DNA of 64,000 bases, taken from positions 1 to 64,000 of the forward strand of contig JAFEBX010000015.1 of NCBI GenBank assembly GCA_018242425.1. Direction: 5' to 3'. Both the position numbers and the translations under genes were made by a program. The first letter of the stretch is position 1, and every line of letters begins with the position of its first letter. This document shows positions 19,736 to 28,107 of the stretch, piece after piece. The DNA is from Pseudomonadota bacterium (lineage in GTDB: Bacteria > Pseudomonadota > Gammaproteobacteria > Xanthomonadales > Xanthomonadaceae). The notes under the pieces were generated by a model. It was given only the letters and a program-made list of their open reading frames with translations. It was not told where the DNA came from and searched no databases.

Positions 19736-20809
19736 TCAGTCGCCGCCGTTGTCGCGGTGGTCGCGGCGGCGGTCGTCACGATGCGGATTGCCGCTGCCAT
19801 GCGCGGCCTGCTGCTGTTGCGGGCCCGGATGGGCAATCGGTTGCGGAGCACGCATGACCGGGGGCTGCGGATGCTGCATGCGCGGTTGCATGGAGGGCGT
19901 CGGCATCGGCGGCCGTGCACTGGTGCGGCGTTCTTCGCGCATCGCTGCCCGATCCTCGGGCGTCGGCATGCGTTCGCGCGCACCCGGCCATTGCTGGGGA
20001 TGACGCTGGGCCTGCTGTTGCGGGCGTGGTGGTTGCACTGTCGCGACTGGCTGCTGTTGCGCGGGAGCTGCGGGGGGCGTCGCGGACTGCACGCCACGCC
20101 ACTGCATCCTGTCGGCCTGGCCATGGTTGTAGCCGAAGCGCGCGGTGCGGTCCTCGCGTGATCGCTGCATCGCTGCGCGCTGGTCCGGCACTGCATCCCA
20201 ATGGCGTTGGCGATCGATCTGTCGCTGCTGGTTGGTCGGCTGAATATTCGTGCCGCCCGGGCCACCGTTGTAGCTCACGCGATTGTTGTTGATGACGGTT
20301 TTGTTGATGATCGTCGTGTTGTTGTAGACGTTCACCACGCGATTGTCGATGTGGTTGTAGCCGCGGTTGTAGTTGAAGACGCCGCCACGCCAGTAACCGC
20401 CGACGTAATCGACGCCGAAATAACCGAAGCCGTAGTTGATGCCGCCGTAGTAGCCGACGACCGGACCCCAGTAGCCGCGATGGAAGAAATACACGCCATC
20501 GTTCCAGGCCCAGTAGCCGGGCGTCCACAGCGCGCCGGCGAAGGGCGGCAGCACCCATTGGCCCGGCACCCAGTAGTAATCGCCGATCTCGTCATCCCAG
20601 CCCCAGTAGCCGGGAACCCAGATGTAGCCGGGCGCGGGGATCAGCGGTTGTTCGTAAACCATCAGCGGCGGTGGCGCGATGCGCACGCTGATCGACACCA
20701 TGGCTTTTGCCGGATGGCTCATCGCCAGTCCGGCGGCCATGGCAAGACCGGCAAGCAGGGCTTTCGGCAGGAGAGCGTGCGGAGACGGGGTGGCGATGGA
20801 CTTGCGCAT
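19736..20809 (-). CDS. Secreted YXWGXW-repeat protein
   Basis: A 357-residue exported protein. The N-terminus is a signal peptide (MRKSIATPSPHALLPKALLA, cleavage likely after SHPAKA). The next ~100 residues are built of aromatic repeats (APGYIWVPGYWGWDD, WVPGQWVLPP, WTPGYWAWNDGVY), the YXWGXW type of putative surface proteins. A Gly/Tyr/Asn-rich middle (NVYNNTTIINKTVINNNR) and a long disordered Gln/Pro/Arg/Met-rich tail follow. Function unknown; the composition suggests a cell-surface or matrix protein. An upstream ATG at 20833 adds eight residues. Its end touches the rarA stop. Confidence 0.82.
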   Translation of the reverse strand: MRKSIATPSPHALLPKALLAGLAMAAGLAMSHPAKAMVSISVRIAPPPLMVYEQPLIPAPGYIWVPGYWGWDDEIGDYYWVPGQWVLPPFAGALWTPGYWAWNDGVYFFHRGYWGPVVGYYGGINYGFGYFGVDYVGGYWRGGVFNYNRGYNHIDNRVVNVYNNTTIINKTVINNNRVSYNGGPGGTNIQPTNQQRQIDRQRHWDAVPDQRAAMQRSREDRTARFGYNHGQADRMQWRGVQSATPPAAPAQQQPVATVQPPRPQQQAQRHPQQWPGARERMPTPEDRAAMREERRTSARPPMPTPSMQPRMQHPQPPVMRAPQPIAHPGPQQQQAAHGSGNPHRDDRRRDHRDNGGD

Positions 20810-20931
20810 GGCGTGCAACCGGTGGGGGTTCATCCCAGTAGACGCCCATGGCGGCGTCTGGTCATCACCCGGGCCAAAAACGTTTAGTGGCGATTCGACA
20901 ACATTGCCGCGGTCGTCATCTTTGGTCCACG

Positions 20932-21252
20932 TTATGGTGTGGTCGTGCCGTATTCGATGGGCGTCGTCGCATGGAACAGCACGAGGCCAGACTGCCTGAC
21001 GCGGTCCAGCAATGCGTTGCATTCATCCGGGCTGGCGATGAATTCCACCAGCACGGGTTGTTCCCCGGCAAGCTCGAAGAACCCCTGTTCATGCAACTGG
21101 CCATGCCGGCCATAGCCGGCGATCGCGCGAAAGGCCGAACCGCCATGGATGCCGATGGCGCGCGCCTGTTCCAGCAGCCATTCGTACTGGAGCTGGCCAT
21201 GGATCTTGCGATTCTCGTAGGTGTAGACACGCAAGTGGATGCCGGTTGCCAT
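20932..21252 (-). CDS. DUF190 family PII-like protein
   Basis: A 106-residue protein of the DUF190 family, which has the fold of PII signalling proteins. The family pattern is visible in LRVYTYENRKIHGQLQYEWL, the Gly-rich loop AIAGYGRHGQLH and the strand PVLVEFIASPDE. DUF190 genes very often lie beside crcB, as here (13 bases away), implying a link to fluoride handling or ion-channel control, though the biochemical role is not established. It is the last gene of a short minus-strand operon with crcB. Confidence 0.9.
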   Translation of the reverse strand: MATGIHLRVYTYENRKIHGQLQYEWLLEQARAIGIHGGSAFRAIAGYGRHGQLHEQGFFELAGEQPVLVEFIASPDECNALLDRVRQSGLVLFHATTPIEYGTTTP

Positions 21253-21265
21253 GTCGCCTCCTGCT

Positions 21266-21655
21266 TCAGTGTTTGCCCAGCAGCAATCCCGCGATGCCGA
21301 TGCCCGCCAGCGTGCACAGGATCGATCCGGCGACGTGCACGAGGATCAACAGGCTGCCCCAGCCGAACTGTTGCCGCAGCAGCAGGGTCGATGCTTCCGC
21401 CGAAAAGGTCGAAAACGTGGTCAGTCCGCCGAGGAATCCGGTGGTGAGCGCCAGTCGCAGCGCGGGTGGAATCGTCAGGAACTGGTCGAATGCGGCCATC
21501 AGCACGCCCATCACGAAGCCGCCGATCAGGTTGGCGGCGAGGGTGCCGAGGGGAATGGTCGGGAAGACCGAATTCAACGCCAGCCCGAGCCACCAGCGCG
21601 ACAACGCGCCGAAACCGGCTCCGATGAAGATGGCGATGGCGGGTTGCAGCGGCAT
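21266..21655 (-). CDS. crcB: Fluoride channel CrcB (Fluc)
   Basis: Dual-topology four-helix membrane protein that expels fluoride. The 129-residue sequence shows GAGFGALSRWWLGLALN, GTLAANLIGGFVMGVL (with the conserved Asn) and the central TGFLGGLTTFSTFSAEA carrying the Phe residues and TTFS motif that line the pore. Length is standard. A fluoride riboswitch was looked for upstream and not seen; only 29 bases separate it from the preceding gene. Confidence 0.95.
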   Translation of the reverse strand: MPLQPAIAIFIGAGFGALSRWWLGLALNSVFPTIPLGTLAANLIGGFVMGVLMAAFDQFLTIPPALRLALTTGFLGGLTTFSTFSAEASTLLLRQQFGWGSLLILVHVAGSILCTLAGIGIAGLLLGKH

Positions 21656-21684
21656 GCGGTCGGTTCCGGAAACGTGCGATCAAA

Positions 21685-21891
21685 TCATACCGTGCCGCGG
21701 AATTTCTCCAGCACGAAATAGGCGATGCCGATGACGGCGCCGAGCAGCCACGCGATCGACGCCTGCAGGCTGGACAGCCAGTCGATCAGTGCGCCGGCGA
21801 TGATCGCCACCAGCACGAATTGCAGGTAACGCCAGGCGCCGAGGTTGCGGATGACGCGCTGGCCGGCAGGCATCGGTTGGTTGTCGGTCAT
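21685..21891 (-). CDS. Small two-helix membrane protein
   Basis: A 68-residue protein starting MTDNQPMPAGQRVIRNLGAW, with two hydrophobic segments (YLQFVLVAIIAGALIDWL and IAWLLGAVIGIAYFVLEKF). No family recognised. The stop lies 29 bases before crcB and its start 1 base after the SDR stop, so it probably belongs to the same transcript. A role as an accessory or membrane anchor cannot be inferred from sequence. Confidence 0.65.
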   Translation of the reverse strand: MTDNQPMPAGQRVIRNLGAWRYLQFVLVAIIAGALIDWLSSLQASIAWLLGAVIGIAYFVLEKFRGTV

Positions 21892-21892
21892 G

Positions 21893-22720
21893 TCAGTGGC
21901 GTCCGCGGAAGTGATCCATGCTGTTGTACACATGGAAGATCCGCCCCGCAACGAAATCCCAGATCGGCAGTGGCAGGATTCCCTTGAGCGTCTTCGCCAG
22001 TCGCGTGGTCCACGGTTTCATCACGATCGGCGTGCCGCGACGCATGCCGTTCCATGCCGCCGCGACCGCGCTTTCCGGCGACATCAGCGGCGTGAGCAGC
22101 GGGCCGCGCGCGCCTTCGAACATGCCGGTGGAGATGTAGCTCGGGCAGAAGGTGGTGACGCGCAGGTGGCGATGCCCGGATTGCTGCAGTTCAAGGCGCA
22201 AGGAATCGCTCCAGCCGAGCATCGCCCATTTCGATGCGGCGTACACGCTCATGCGTGGATTGGAGACGGTGGCTGCGGCCGAGGCGATGTTGAGGATGCG
22301 GCGTTCGCGATTGGCACCGGCGACCATGGCCGGCAGCAGGGCGCGCGCAACGTGCATCGGTGCAAGGGTGTTGATGCGGATCACCGGGTCGATGTCGCGT
22401 CGTGGGTCGGTCTCCCAGAACCAGGCATTGCCGCGCACGATCCCGGCGTTGTTGACGATGAGGTCGGGGGCGCCAACCGTCGCGAGCAGGGTGTTCGCGG
22501 CGTGATCGATGGCGGCCGTATCCGCGACATCGACGACACTCGAGTGCGGAGTCGCGCCCAATGCGCGGATTTCGTCGGCGACGCGCTCCAGCGCCGCGCC
22601 ATCGATGTCCCACAGCACGACATGCCCCGCGCCTTCGCGTGCGGCCTGCAGCGCGAACAGACGCCCCATGCCCATGCCGGCGCCCGTCACCAGGACGGTG
22701 GTTCCTTTCAATTCGAACAT
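21893..22720 (-). CDS. Short-chain dehydrogenase/reductase
   Basis: A 275-residue SDR with the cofactor loop VTGAGMGMGRLFALQA (TGxxxGxG), the NNAGIV motif and the catalytic triad with SAAATVSN then YAASKWAM (YxxxK). An acidic residue at the end of the second strand (LWDIDG) favours NAD(H). The C-terminal ~40 residues are longer than in the classical group, with a hydrophobic, possibly membrane-associating stretch (GILPLPIWDFVAGRI). The substrate is probably lipophilic. It is 9 bases after the aldehyde dehydrogenase gene, suggesting consecutive alcohol-aldehyde-acid steps. Confidence 0.88.
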   Translation of the reverse strand: MFELKGTTVLVTGAGMGMGRLFALQAAREGAGHVVLWDIDGAALERVADEIRALGATPHSSVVDVADTAAIDHAANTLLATVGAPDLIVNNAGIVRGNAWFWETDPRRDIDPVIRINTLAPMHVARALLPAMVAGANRERRILNIASAAATVSNPRMSVYAASKWAMLGWSDSLRLELQQSGHRHLRVTTFCPSYISTGMFEGARGPLLTPLMSPESAVAAAWNGMRRGTPIVMKPWTTRLAKTLKGILPLPIWDFVAGRIFHVYNSMDHFRGRH

Positions 22721-22729
22721 GCGTATTCC

Positions 22730-24136
22730 TCAGCCGCGGACCAGCAACCAATCGATGACCCGTTCCACGGTCTTGCCATAGGGTGGGAAGATCAGTCGCA
22801 GGGTATCCGGCCACAGCGGTTTGGTCATCACCGGTTTGAAGTGGCTGAAGATGCGGAAGGACGCCTCGCCGTGGTATGCGCCCATGCCGCTGTTGCCGAT
22901 GCCGCCGAAGGGCATGTCTGGTGCGGTGAGATGCGCCACGGCGAAATCGAACACCAGCGCACCGGATGAAGTTTTGTCGATGAAACGCTGCCGCAAGGCG
23001 CGATCCGAAGTGAAGGCATAGAGCGCCAGCGGCTTGGGTCGAGCGCGGATGAAGGCGATCGCGGCGTTGGCATCTGCGACGGGCACGACCGGCAGGATCG
23101 GGCCGAAGATTTCATCCTGCATCGATGCGTCGCCAGCAGTCGCGGGATAGAGCACGGTCGGCGCGATGTAGCGTTCTCCGGCATCGTGTTCGCCACCGAT
23201 GGCGCAGCGTTCCGGATCGATCTGCGCGAGCAGGCGTGCGACATGACGGCCATCGATGATGCGTCCATAGGCCGGATTGCCGCGCGGATCGCTTCCATAC
23301 AGTTCGCGGATCGCGCTGCGCAGGTGCGCTACCAGCTTGTCCGCGACTGCAGGCGTGGCCAGCACGTAATCCGGTGCGACGCAGGTCTGCCCGGCGTTGA
23401 GGAATTTCGCCCAGGCGATGCGCCGCGCCGCCGCTGCCATGTCGACACTGTCGTCGATCCATAGCGGTGATTTGCCGCCGAGTTCCAGCGTCACCGGCGT
23501 GAGGTGCTGCGCGGCCGCCGCCATCACCACGCGGGCCACGGTCGAATTGCCGGTATAGAAGATGTGGTCGAACTGTTCGCGCAGCAGGGCAGTCGTTTCG
23601 GCGACGCCACCTTCCACCACCACGACGGCTTCATTGTCGAGATAACGCGGAACCAGCCGGGCGAGGGTGGCCGCGACATTCGGCGAGACCTCGCTGGGCT
23701 TGAGCACGACGGCATTGCCGGCGGCGAGCGCGCCGACCAACGGCGCCAGCAGCAGCTGCACCGGATAGTTCCATGGCGCGATCACCAGCACCACGCCCAG
23801 CGGTTCCGGCACCAGGCGACCACTTGCCGGTTGCAGCGACAGCGGAATGGCCACGCGCTTCGGGCGCAGCCAGCGACGCAGGTGCTTCAGGGCGTGGGCG
23901 ATTTCGGCGCGCAGGAAGGCGGTTTCGGTCAACCTCGATTCGACCGCGCATTTGCCGAGATCGGCCAGCAGCGCGGCGTGGATGGCATCGGCGTCATCCA
24001 CCAGCATGCGGTCCAGCGCCTGCAATTGCGCGATGCGCCAGGCCAGTGGACGGGTGTGACCGCGATCGAATGCCGCCCGGAGGGCCGGAACAAGTGCATC
24101 CGCTTGAAGGTGAATGGGTGGGGTATCGCTGGCCAT
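22730..24136 (-). CDS. Aldehyde dehydrogenase, coniferyl/fatty-aldehyde (ALDH3-like) type
   Basis: A 468-residue NAD(P)-dependent aldehyde dehydrogenase. Visible features are [20 protein letters not shown], the cofactor loop [13 protein letters not shown], the general-base Glu in [10 protein letters not shown] and the catalytic Cys in [15 protein letters not shown]. The C-terminal [19 protein letters not shown] followed by a hydrophobic end resembles class-3 enzymes and coniferyl aldehyde dehydrogenase. The next gene is an SDR of possibly the same pathway. It is divergent from the secreted protein gene at 24198. Confidence 0.9.
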   Translation of the reverse strand: MASDTPPIHLQADALVPALRAAFDRGHTRPLAWRIAQLQALDRMLVDDADAIHAALLADLGKCAVESRLTETAFLRAEIAHALKHLRRWLRPKRVAIPLSLQPASGRLVPEPLGVVLVIAPWNYPVQLLLAPLVGALAAGNAVVLKPSEVSPNVAATLARLVPRYLDNEAVVVVEGGVAETTALLREQFDHIFYTGNSTVARVVMAAAAQHLTPVTLELGGKSPLWIDDSVDMAAAARRIAWAKFLNAGQTCVAPDYVLATPAVADKLVAHLRSAIRELYGSDPRGNPAYGRIIDGRHVARLLAQIDPERCAIGGEHDAGERYIAPTVLYPATAGDASMQDEIFGPILPVVPVADANAAIAFIRARPKPLALYAFTSDRALRQRFIDKTSSGALVFDFAVAHLTAPDMPFGGIGNSGMGAYHGEASFRIFSHFKPVMTKPLWPDTLRLIFPPYGKTVERVIDWLLVRG

Positions 24137-24197
24137 TTCGATGTCCTATGATTGCGGGTGACCGGGCATGAGCCCTCGCCAATGGAAGGCGGTCGAT

Positions 24198-24869
24198 ATG
24201 AAAGGATGCTTCCCGCAGATGCGGGCTACAGTTTGCCTGATGACGCTTGCGTTCGGGTTCTCGCCAGTGATGGCGGCACCCATGCCGGCATCGGTTGCTC
24301 CCCCCCATGCACAAGTCGGCGAAGACGTTCGCGGCATCGTCGCGGGTGCGGTGATGGTCGCGCTGACCGAACGCCTTCACGACACCGCGCTGCGGATCCG
24401 CCTGAAATCGGTGGACGTGAAATCGCGCGAAGGCGTTGCGCAGAACCTCGAGGGCATCGGCGAATACGTGTCGGCGACCCAGAAGGACTGGACGAGCTTC
24501 CGTTTCAGCACGCGCTACGTGCCCGGAGAGGGTAGCGCGACCTATCCGGTCCTCGATTTCGGTCAGCCGGCGGCCACGTTCAGTCGTGTCCTCAACGACC
24601 CTGTGCTGATCGGCGAGCTGGAAACGCGCGTCTGCGACCAGATCGCCAAGGACAGTGGCGTGCGTGACGTGCGCCTGCAGTTCGACGACATCCAGACCGA
24701 GCGCAATCCCGACGGAAGTCTCGACATCAGTGCCGATGCCCGCGCCGATGTCGGCGTCGATACCGGCCGCAAGACGCATATCGAAGGCAGTTACGACGAA
24801 CGCGGGCGGCGCTGGATCAACGTCAATTACCTGTTCAACATCCCGGATCGGTTGACCGGTGGACGCTGA
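24198..24869 (+). CDS. Secreted protein, unknown function
   Basis: A 223-residue predicted periplasmic protein. Signal peptide MKGCFPQMRATVCLMTLAFG ends with a likely VMA-A cleavage. The mature part contains alternating strands (TALRIRLKSVDVKSREGVAQ, WTSFRFSTRYVPGEG, LDISADARADVGVDTGRK), with one Cys. No family recognised. A start ten codons upstream (24168) is also open but would add hydrophilic residues before the signal. The 3' end overlaps the phosphopantetheinyl transferase gene by 11 bases, so the two are co-expressed. Confidence 0.7.
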   Translation: MKGCFPQMRATVCLMTLAFGFSPVMAAPMPASVAPPHAQVGEDVRGIVAGAVMVALTERLHDTALRIRLKSVDVKSREGVAQNLEGIGEYVSATQKDWTSFRFSTRYVPGEGSATYPVLDFGQPAATFSRVLNDPVLIGELETRVCDQIAKDSGVRDVRLQFDDIQTERNPDGSLDISADARADVGVDTGRKTHIEGSYDERGRRWINVNYLFNIPDRLTGGR

Positions 24870-25650
24870 ACACCGCGCTGTCGTCGCCGAGCCCGCGGGC
24901 AGTCGCTGGTTCGCCGCGGAGCACGGCGACGATTTCGCCGAACTGCTGCCGCTGGATGGGCGGATTGCGAGCGCGCGACGCGTGGTCGCGATCAGCGACC
25001 TCCAGGTCTGGCGCAGCCAGTTCTGGCGCCTGCAATCGCTGGTGCCGCCGGCGCTGCACGCTCGTGCCCAACGCCTGCACGCCCCCCGCGAGCGCGAGCG
25101 CCGCCTGCTGGCCTATGCCCTGCATCGCCTGATGGTCGCGCGCGTGCTGGGGCGCGATCCGGCGCGGGTCGAGATCGGGCGAATGGCCTCGGGCATGCCG
25201 ATGGTCGCCGGGCTGCCTAACGTGGCGACCAGCCTGAGCCACGCCGATGATTTCGTGGCGATCGCGGTGGCGCGTGATGCGGGAATGATCGGCGTCGACA
25301 TCGAGGCGATCGAACACGAATCATTGCTCAATGGCCTGGCCGGAAACGTATTGCATCCGCAGGAAGCGGGTCGCGGCGAAGCGCTGATCGATGCCTGGGT
25401 GCGCAAGGAAGCGGTGTTGAAGGCGGTCGGCAGTGGTTTGTCGGTCGACATGAATGCGTTCCGCAGCGAGCAGGGTGCGGCGGTGGCTGAACTGGCCATG
25501 GCGACCGGACTGCGAGCGTGGTCGTTGCGCGCCTGCGCCGATCGTGCCCGCCTTGGCCTGGCGGTGCCGACGCTGGATGGCGTGCTGGTGCGGTTCGAAC
25601 CGGGAAATGTCGATGTCGTTTCACTTCGCGAACAGGTGATGCGAATGTGA
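24859..25650 (+). CDS. 4'-phosphopantetheinyl transferase, Sfp type
   Basis: Activates carrier proteins by moving the phosphopantetheine arm of CoA onto a serine. The 263-residue protein is of Sfp/EntD length and carries both motifs of this class: GVDIE (Mg2+-binding Asp/Glu, residue ~155) and WVRKEAVLKAVGSGLS. The RRLLAYALHRLMVARVLG stretch precedes them. The start is GTG at 24859 within the end of the preceding gene. The megasynthases downstream need four such modifications (PCP, ACP, PCP, PCP), so this gene is the natural partner, lying 2.4 kb before them. The fatty-acid ACP could be a second target. Confidence 0.88.
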   Translation: MDAEHRAVVAEPAGSRWFAAEHGDDFAELLPLDGRIASARRVVAISDLQVWRSQFWRLQSLVPPALHARAQRLHAPRERERRLLAYALHRLMVARVLGRDPARVEIGRMASGMPMVAGLPNVATSLSHADDFVAIAVARDAGMIGVDIEAIEHESLLNGLAGNVLHPQEAGRGEALIDAWVRKEAVLKAVGSGLSVDMNAFRSEQGAAVAELAMATGLRAWSLRACADRARLGLAVPTLDGVLVRFEPGNVDVVSLREQVMRM

Positions 25651-25714
25651 CTTGACAGGAAAGCGGCGCCGAGAGGACGATCGCAAAGTTGTCGAAGCCC
25701 CGTGACAAGGCGAT

Positions 25715-25730
25715 TGGAACGCCGCACGCA
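25715..25730 (+). promoter_or_regulatory. Possible sigma-54 promoter upstream of the sugar transferase gene
   Basis: TGGAACGCCGCACGCA has the GG-N10-GC spacing of a -24/-12 promoter and matches about 9 of 12 informative positions of TGGCAC-N5-TTGCA. It lies 41 bases before the start codon. Exosortase-type exopolysaccharide loci are often controlled by sigma-54 activators. A single hand match in GC-rich DNA is weak evidence. Confidence 0.25.
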
Positions 25731-25771
25731 CGGGCATGGAGTTGGACTGAAACGGATTTCAGGAGTGGTGC

Positions 25772-27163
25772 ATGTCAAGGCTAGGGAAAAGCGGCCCGTC
25801 AAAGGTTTTCTTCCTTTGGTTTTTCGAATTCGCATTGCTGATCGGCAGCGTCCGGCTGGCCGGTTGGTTGCGTTTCATGCGCGACGAACCGGGCTATCTC
25901 GAATTCTCGACCAACCTGTTGTGGCGCGCGGTGCTGTTCGCGCTGGTGCTGTGCGTGTCGATGACGGCTTTCGGGCTGCACCACGTCTACCTGCGCAAGA
26001 ACCGCTTCGGCTTCCTGCTGCGCGAGCTCTACGCCTTCGTGTTCGGCGGCGTCGCCCTGCTGGTGATCTATTACCTGTTCCCGCTGGCCTACATCGGCCG
26101 CGGCGTGCTGGTCAGTGCCTTGTTGCTCGGCTTCTTCGGCGTGATGATCCTGCGCCTGATCTGGGGCTCGGTATTCGCATCGCACACCCTGAAGTCGCGC
26201 GTGCTGGTGCTGGGCGCCGGCGAAACCGCCTGCTTCCTCGATCGGCGCATGCGTCGCGCGAATGATCGTCGCAACTTCCGCGTGATCGGCTACGTGCCGA
26301 GTGCGGGCGAGGAGATCAAGGTCGAATCGAGCCTGCTGGTGCGCGGCGAAGGCAATGTCGACCAGGTCGCGCAGTTGCTGGATGCCGACGAAATCCTGGT
26401 GGCGATGGACGACAAGGAACGCGAGGCCCACATGGAGCCGCTGCTTGCCGCGATCGGCCGCGGCCTGCGGGTCTGCGACCTGCCGACCTTCGTCGAGCGC
26501 GAAGCCGGCATGATCACGCTGACCCGGCTGGATCCTTCCTGGCTGGTGTTCTCGCATGGCTACGACCACTCGTTGCCGCGTCGCCTGAACAAGCGCGCCT
26601 TCGATTTCGCGTTCGCATCGCTGATCCTGGTGCTGACGTCACCGCTGATGCTGCTGGTGGCGCTGGCAATTCGTTTGGAGTCGAAGGGGCCGGTCTTCTA
26701 CAAGCAGGTCCGCGTCGGCATCCATGGCGCCAACTTCCAGGTGTTCAAATTCCGCAGCATGCGCGCCGACGCGGAAAAGGACGGCGTGGCGCAGTGGGCC
26801 AAGCGTGACGACGACCGCGTGACCCGCGTCGGCCGGTTCATCCGCATGGCGCGCCTGGACGAACTTCCGCAGCTGATCAACGTGCTGCGCGGCGAAATGA
26901 GCCTGGTGGGACCGCGCCCCGAACGCCCGCAGTTCGTTGATTCGCTCAACCAGCAGATCCGTTACTACGACATGCGCCACAGCGTGCTGCCGGGCCTGAC
27001 CGGCTGGGCGCAGCTGCGCTATCCGTACGGCGCATCGGTGCGCGATGCCGAGGAAAAGCTGCGTTACGACCTGTTCTACGTGAAGAACCACACCTTCTTC
27101 TCCGACCTCAGCATCCTGCTGCAGACGGTGGAAGTGGTGTTGTTCGGCAAGGGAGCACGCTGA
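25772..27163 (+). CDS. Polyprenyl-phosphate sugar-1-phosphate transferase (EpsB2/WbaP type), first step of exopolysaccharide assembly
   Basis: Initiates repeat-unit synthesis by moving a sugar phosphate from a UDP-sugar to undecaprenyl phosphate at the inner membrane. The 463-residue protein has N-terminal membrane segments (to about residue 135), a cytoplasmic nucleotide-binding-like domain (RVLVLGAGETACFL), one more membrane segment (LILVLTSPLMLLVALAI) and the catalytic domain with GPVFYKQVRVG, FKFRSMR, RLDELPQLINVLRGEMSLVG then PRPE, and a final LPGLTGWAQ. It resembles the exosortase-associated sugar transferases in particular. A GGAG-containing ribosome site precedes the ATG. It heads the plus-strand run that includes the megasynthases. 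Confidence 0.92.
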   Translation: MSRLGKSGPSKVFFLWFFEFALLIGSVRLAGWLRFMRDEPGYLEFSTNLLWRAVLFALVLCVSMTAFGLHHVYLRKNRFGFLLRELYAFVFGGVALLVIYYLFPLAYIGRGVLVSALLLGFFGVMILRLIWGSVFASHTLKSRVLVLGAGETACFLDRRMRRANDRRNFRVIGYVPSAGEEIKVESSLLVRGEGNVDQVAQLLDADEILVAMDDKEREAHMEPLLAAIGRGLRVCDLPTFVEREAGMITLTRLDPSWLVFSHGYDHSLPRRLNKRAFDFAFASLILVLTSPLMLLVALAIRLESKGPVFYKQVRVGIHGANFQVFKFRSMRADAEKDGVAQWAKRDDDRVTRVGRFIRMARLDELPQLINVLRGEMSLVGPRPERPQFVDSLNQQIRYYDMRHSVLPGLTGWAQLRYPYGASVRDAEEKLRYDLFYVKNHTFFSDLSILLQTVEVVLFGKGAR

Positions 27164-27198
27164 CAATTGCATCGGCTGGGGGGCCGGGGGAGAAGACG

Positions 27199-28107
27199 AT
27201 GGCAGCAATACCGAAAATCGATTTGGCACAGTGGATCGATGTCGACTGGACGGCGTTCGACCCATGGCGCATCCAGGCGGTGCGCCACCACCTGCAGGAC
27301 CATCCGTTGCTGCGCCTCGACGAACTGGTCGCGCTGGCGCAACGTCTGGAAGCGCAGGGTAGCGTCCGAACGCATTCCAATTCGGCCAAGGCGGGCACGC
27401 CGTTCAATTCCGCGCCGGAACTGTTCCCGAACGCGGCATCGTCCGCTGATACCTTGCGCAACCTCGCCAATGCCCAGGCGTGGATGTCGCTGCTGAACAT
27501 CCAGAAGGACCCGCTGTACCGCACCCTGGTGCGCGAAGTGCTGGACGAGCTGCAACCGGAGCTCGACAGCCGCGACCATGGGATGAGCTATCGCGGTGGC
27601 TGGATCTTCGTGACTTCGCCGCATACCGTCACGCCATACCACTTCGACGCCGAACACAACTTCATCCTGCAGGTGCAGGGGCGCAAGCGGGTCTATGTGT
27701 GGCCGCACGACGACGAGGAAGTCGCCAGCGAGCATGCCCGCGACCTGTTCCACCTCAGCCACGAACGCTACCTGCTGCGCTGGCGTGATGCCTTCCGCGA
27801 GCGTGCGCATGTCTTCGACCTGCAGCCGGGGCAGGGCGCCTACATGCCGTCGACCAGCCCGCACATGGTCGAGAACGGCGATGGCCCGTCGGTTACGGTC
27901 AGTTTCACCTATTACACCGATTCCACCCGGGAGAAGGCGCGCTTGCATGCCGGCCACGGCGCCTTGCGCAAGCTGGGGTTGCAGCCGCCACAGATCGGGC
28001 AGTCGGGATTGTCGGATTCGCTGGGCGGCCTGATGCTGAAGCTCCGCGGCGACTGGCGGGGCAAGGTCGCCCACGCGCGCGATGAATACGCGGAGGAATC
28101 TGCGTGA
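27199..28107 (+). CDS. Cupin/JmjC-like protein, possible Fe(II)/2-oxoglutarate hydroxylase
   Basis: A 302-residue soluble protein. The double-stranded beta-helix core shows TPYHFDAEHNFILQVQGRKR, where H-x-D would be the first two metal ligands, and SPHMVENG with the distal His, matching the JmjC/cupin-8 metal triad. Such enzymes hydroxylate amino-acid side chains. Non-enzymatic cupin-like members also exist, so activity is inference. The stop overlaps the start of the first megasynthase by 4 bases (ATGA). This coupling makes tailoring of a carrier-bound amino acid (for example the predicted valine) the most attractive role. Confidence 0.75.
   Translation: MAAIPKIDLAQWIDVDWTAFDPWRIQAVRHHLQDHPLLRLDELVALAQRLEAQGSVRTHSNSAKAGTPFNSAPELFPNAASSADTLRNLANAQAWMSLLNIQKDPLYRTLVREVLDELQPELDSRDHGMSYRGGWIFVTSPHTVTPYHFDAEHNFILQVQGRKRVYVWPHDDEEVASEHARDLFHLSHERYLLRWRDAFRERAHVFDLQPGQGAYMPSTSPHMVENGDGPSVTVSFTYYTDSTREKARLHAGHGALRKLGLQPPQIGQSGLSDSLGGLMLKLRGDWRGKVAHARDEYAEESA

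Noticed and set aside
21656..21700. Fluoride riboswitch before crcB
   Set aside because: Only 29 bases separate crcB from the upstream gene, and no structure resembling that riboswitch could be drawn.
25652..25680. TTGACA at 25652-25657 as a -35 element
   Set aside because: No acceptable -10 hexamer lies 16-18 bases downstream.
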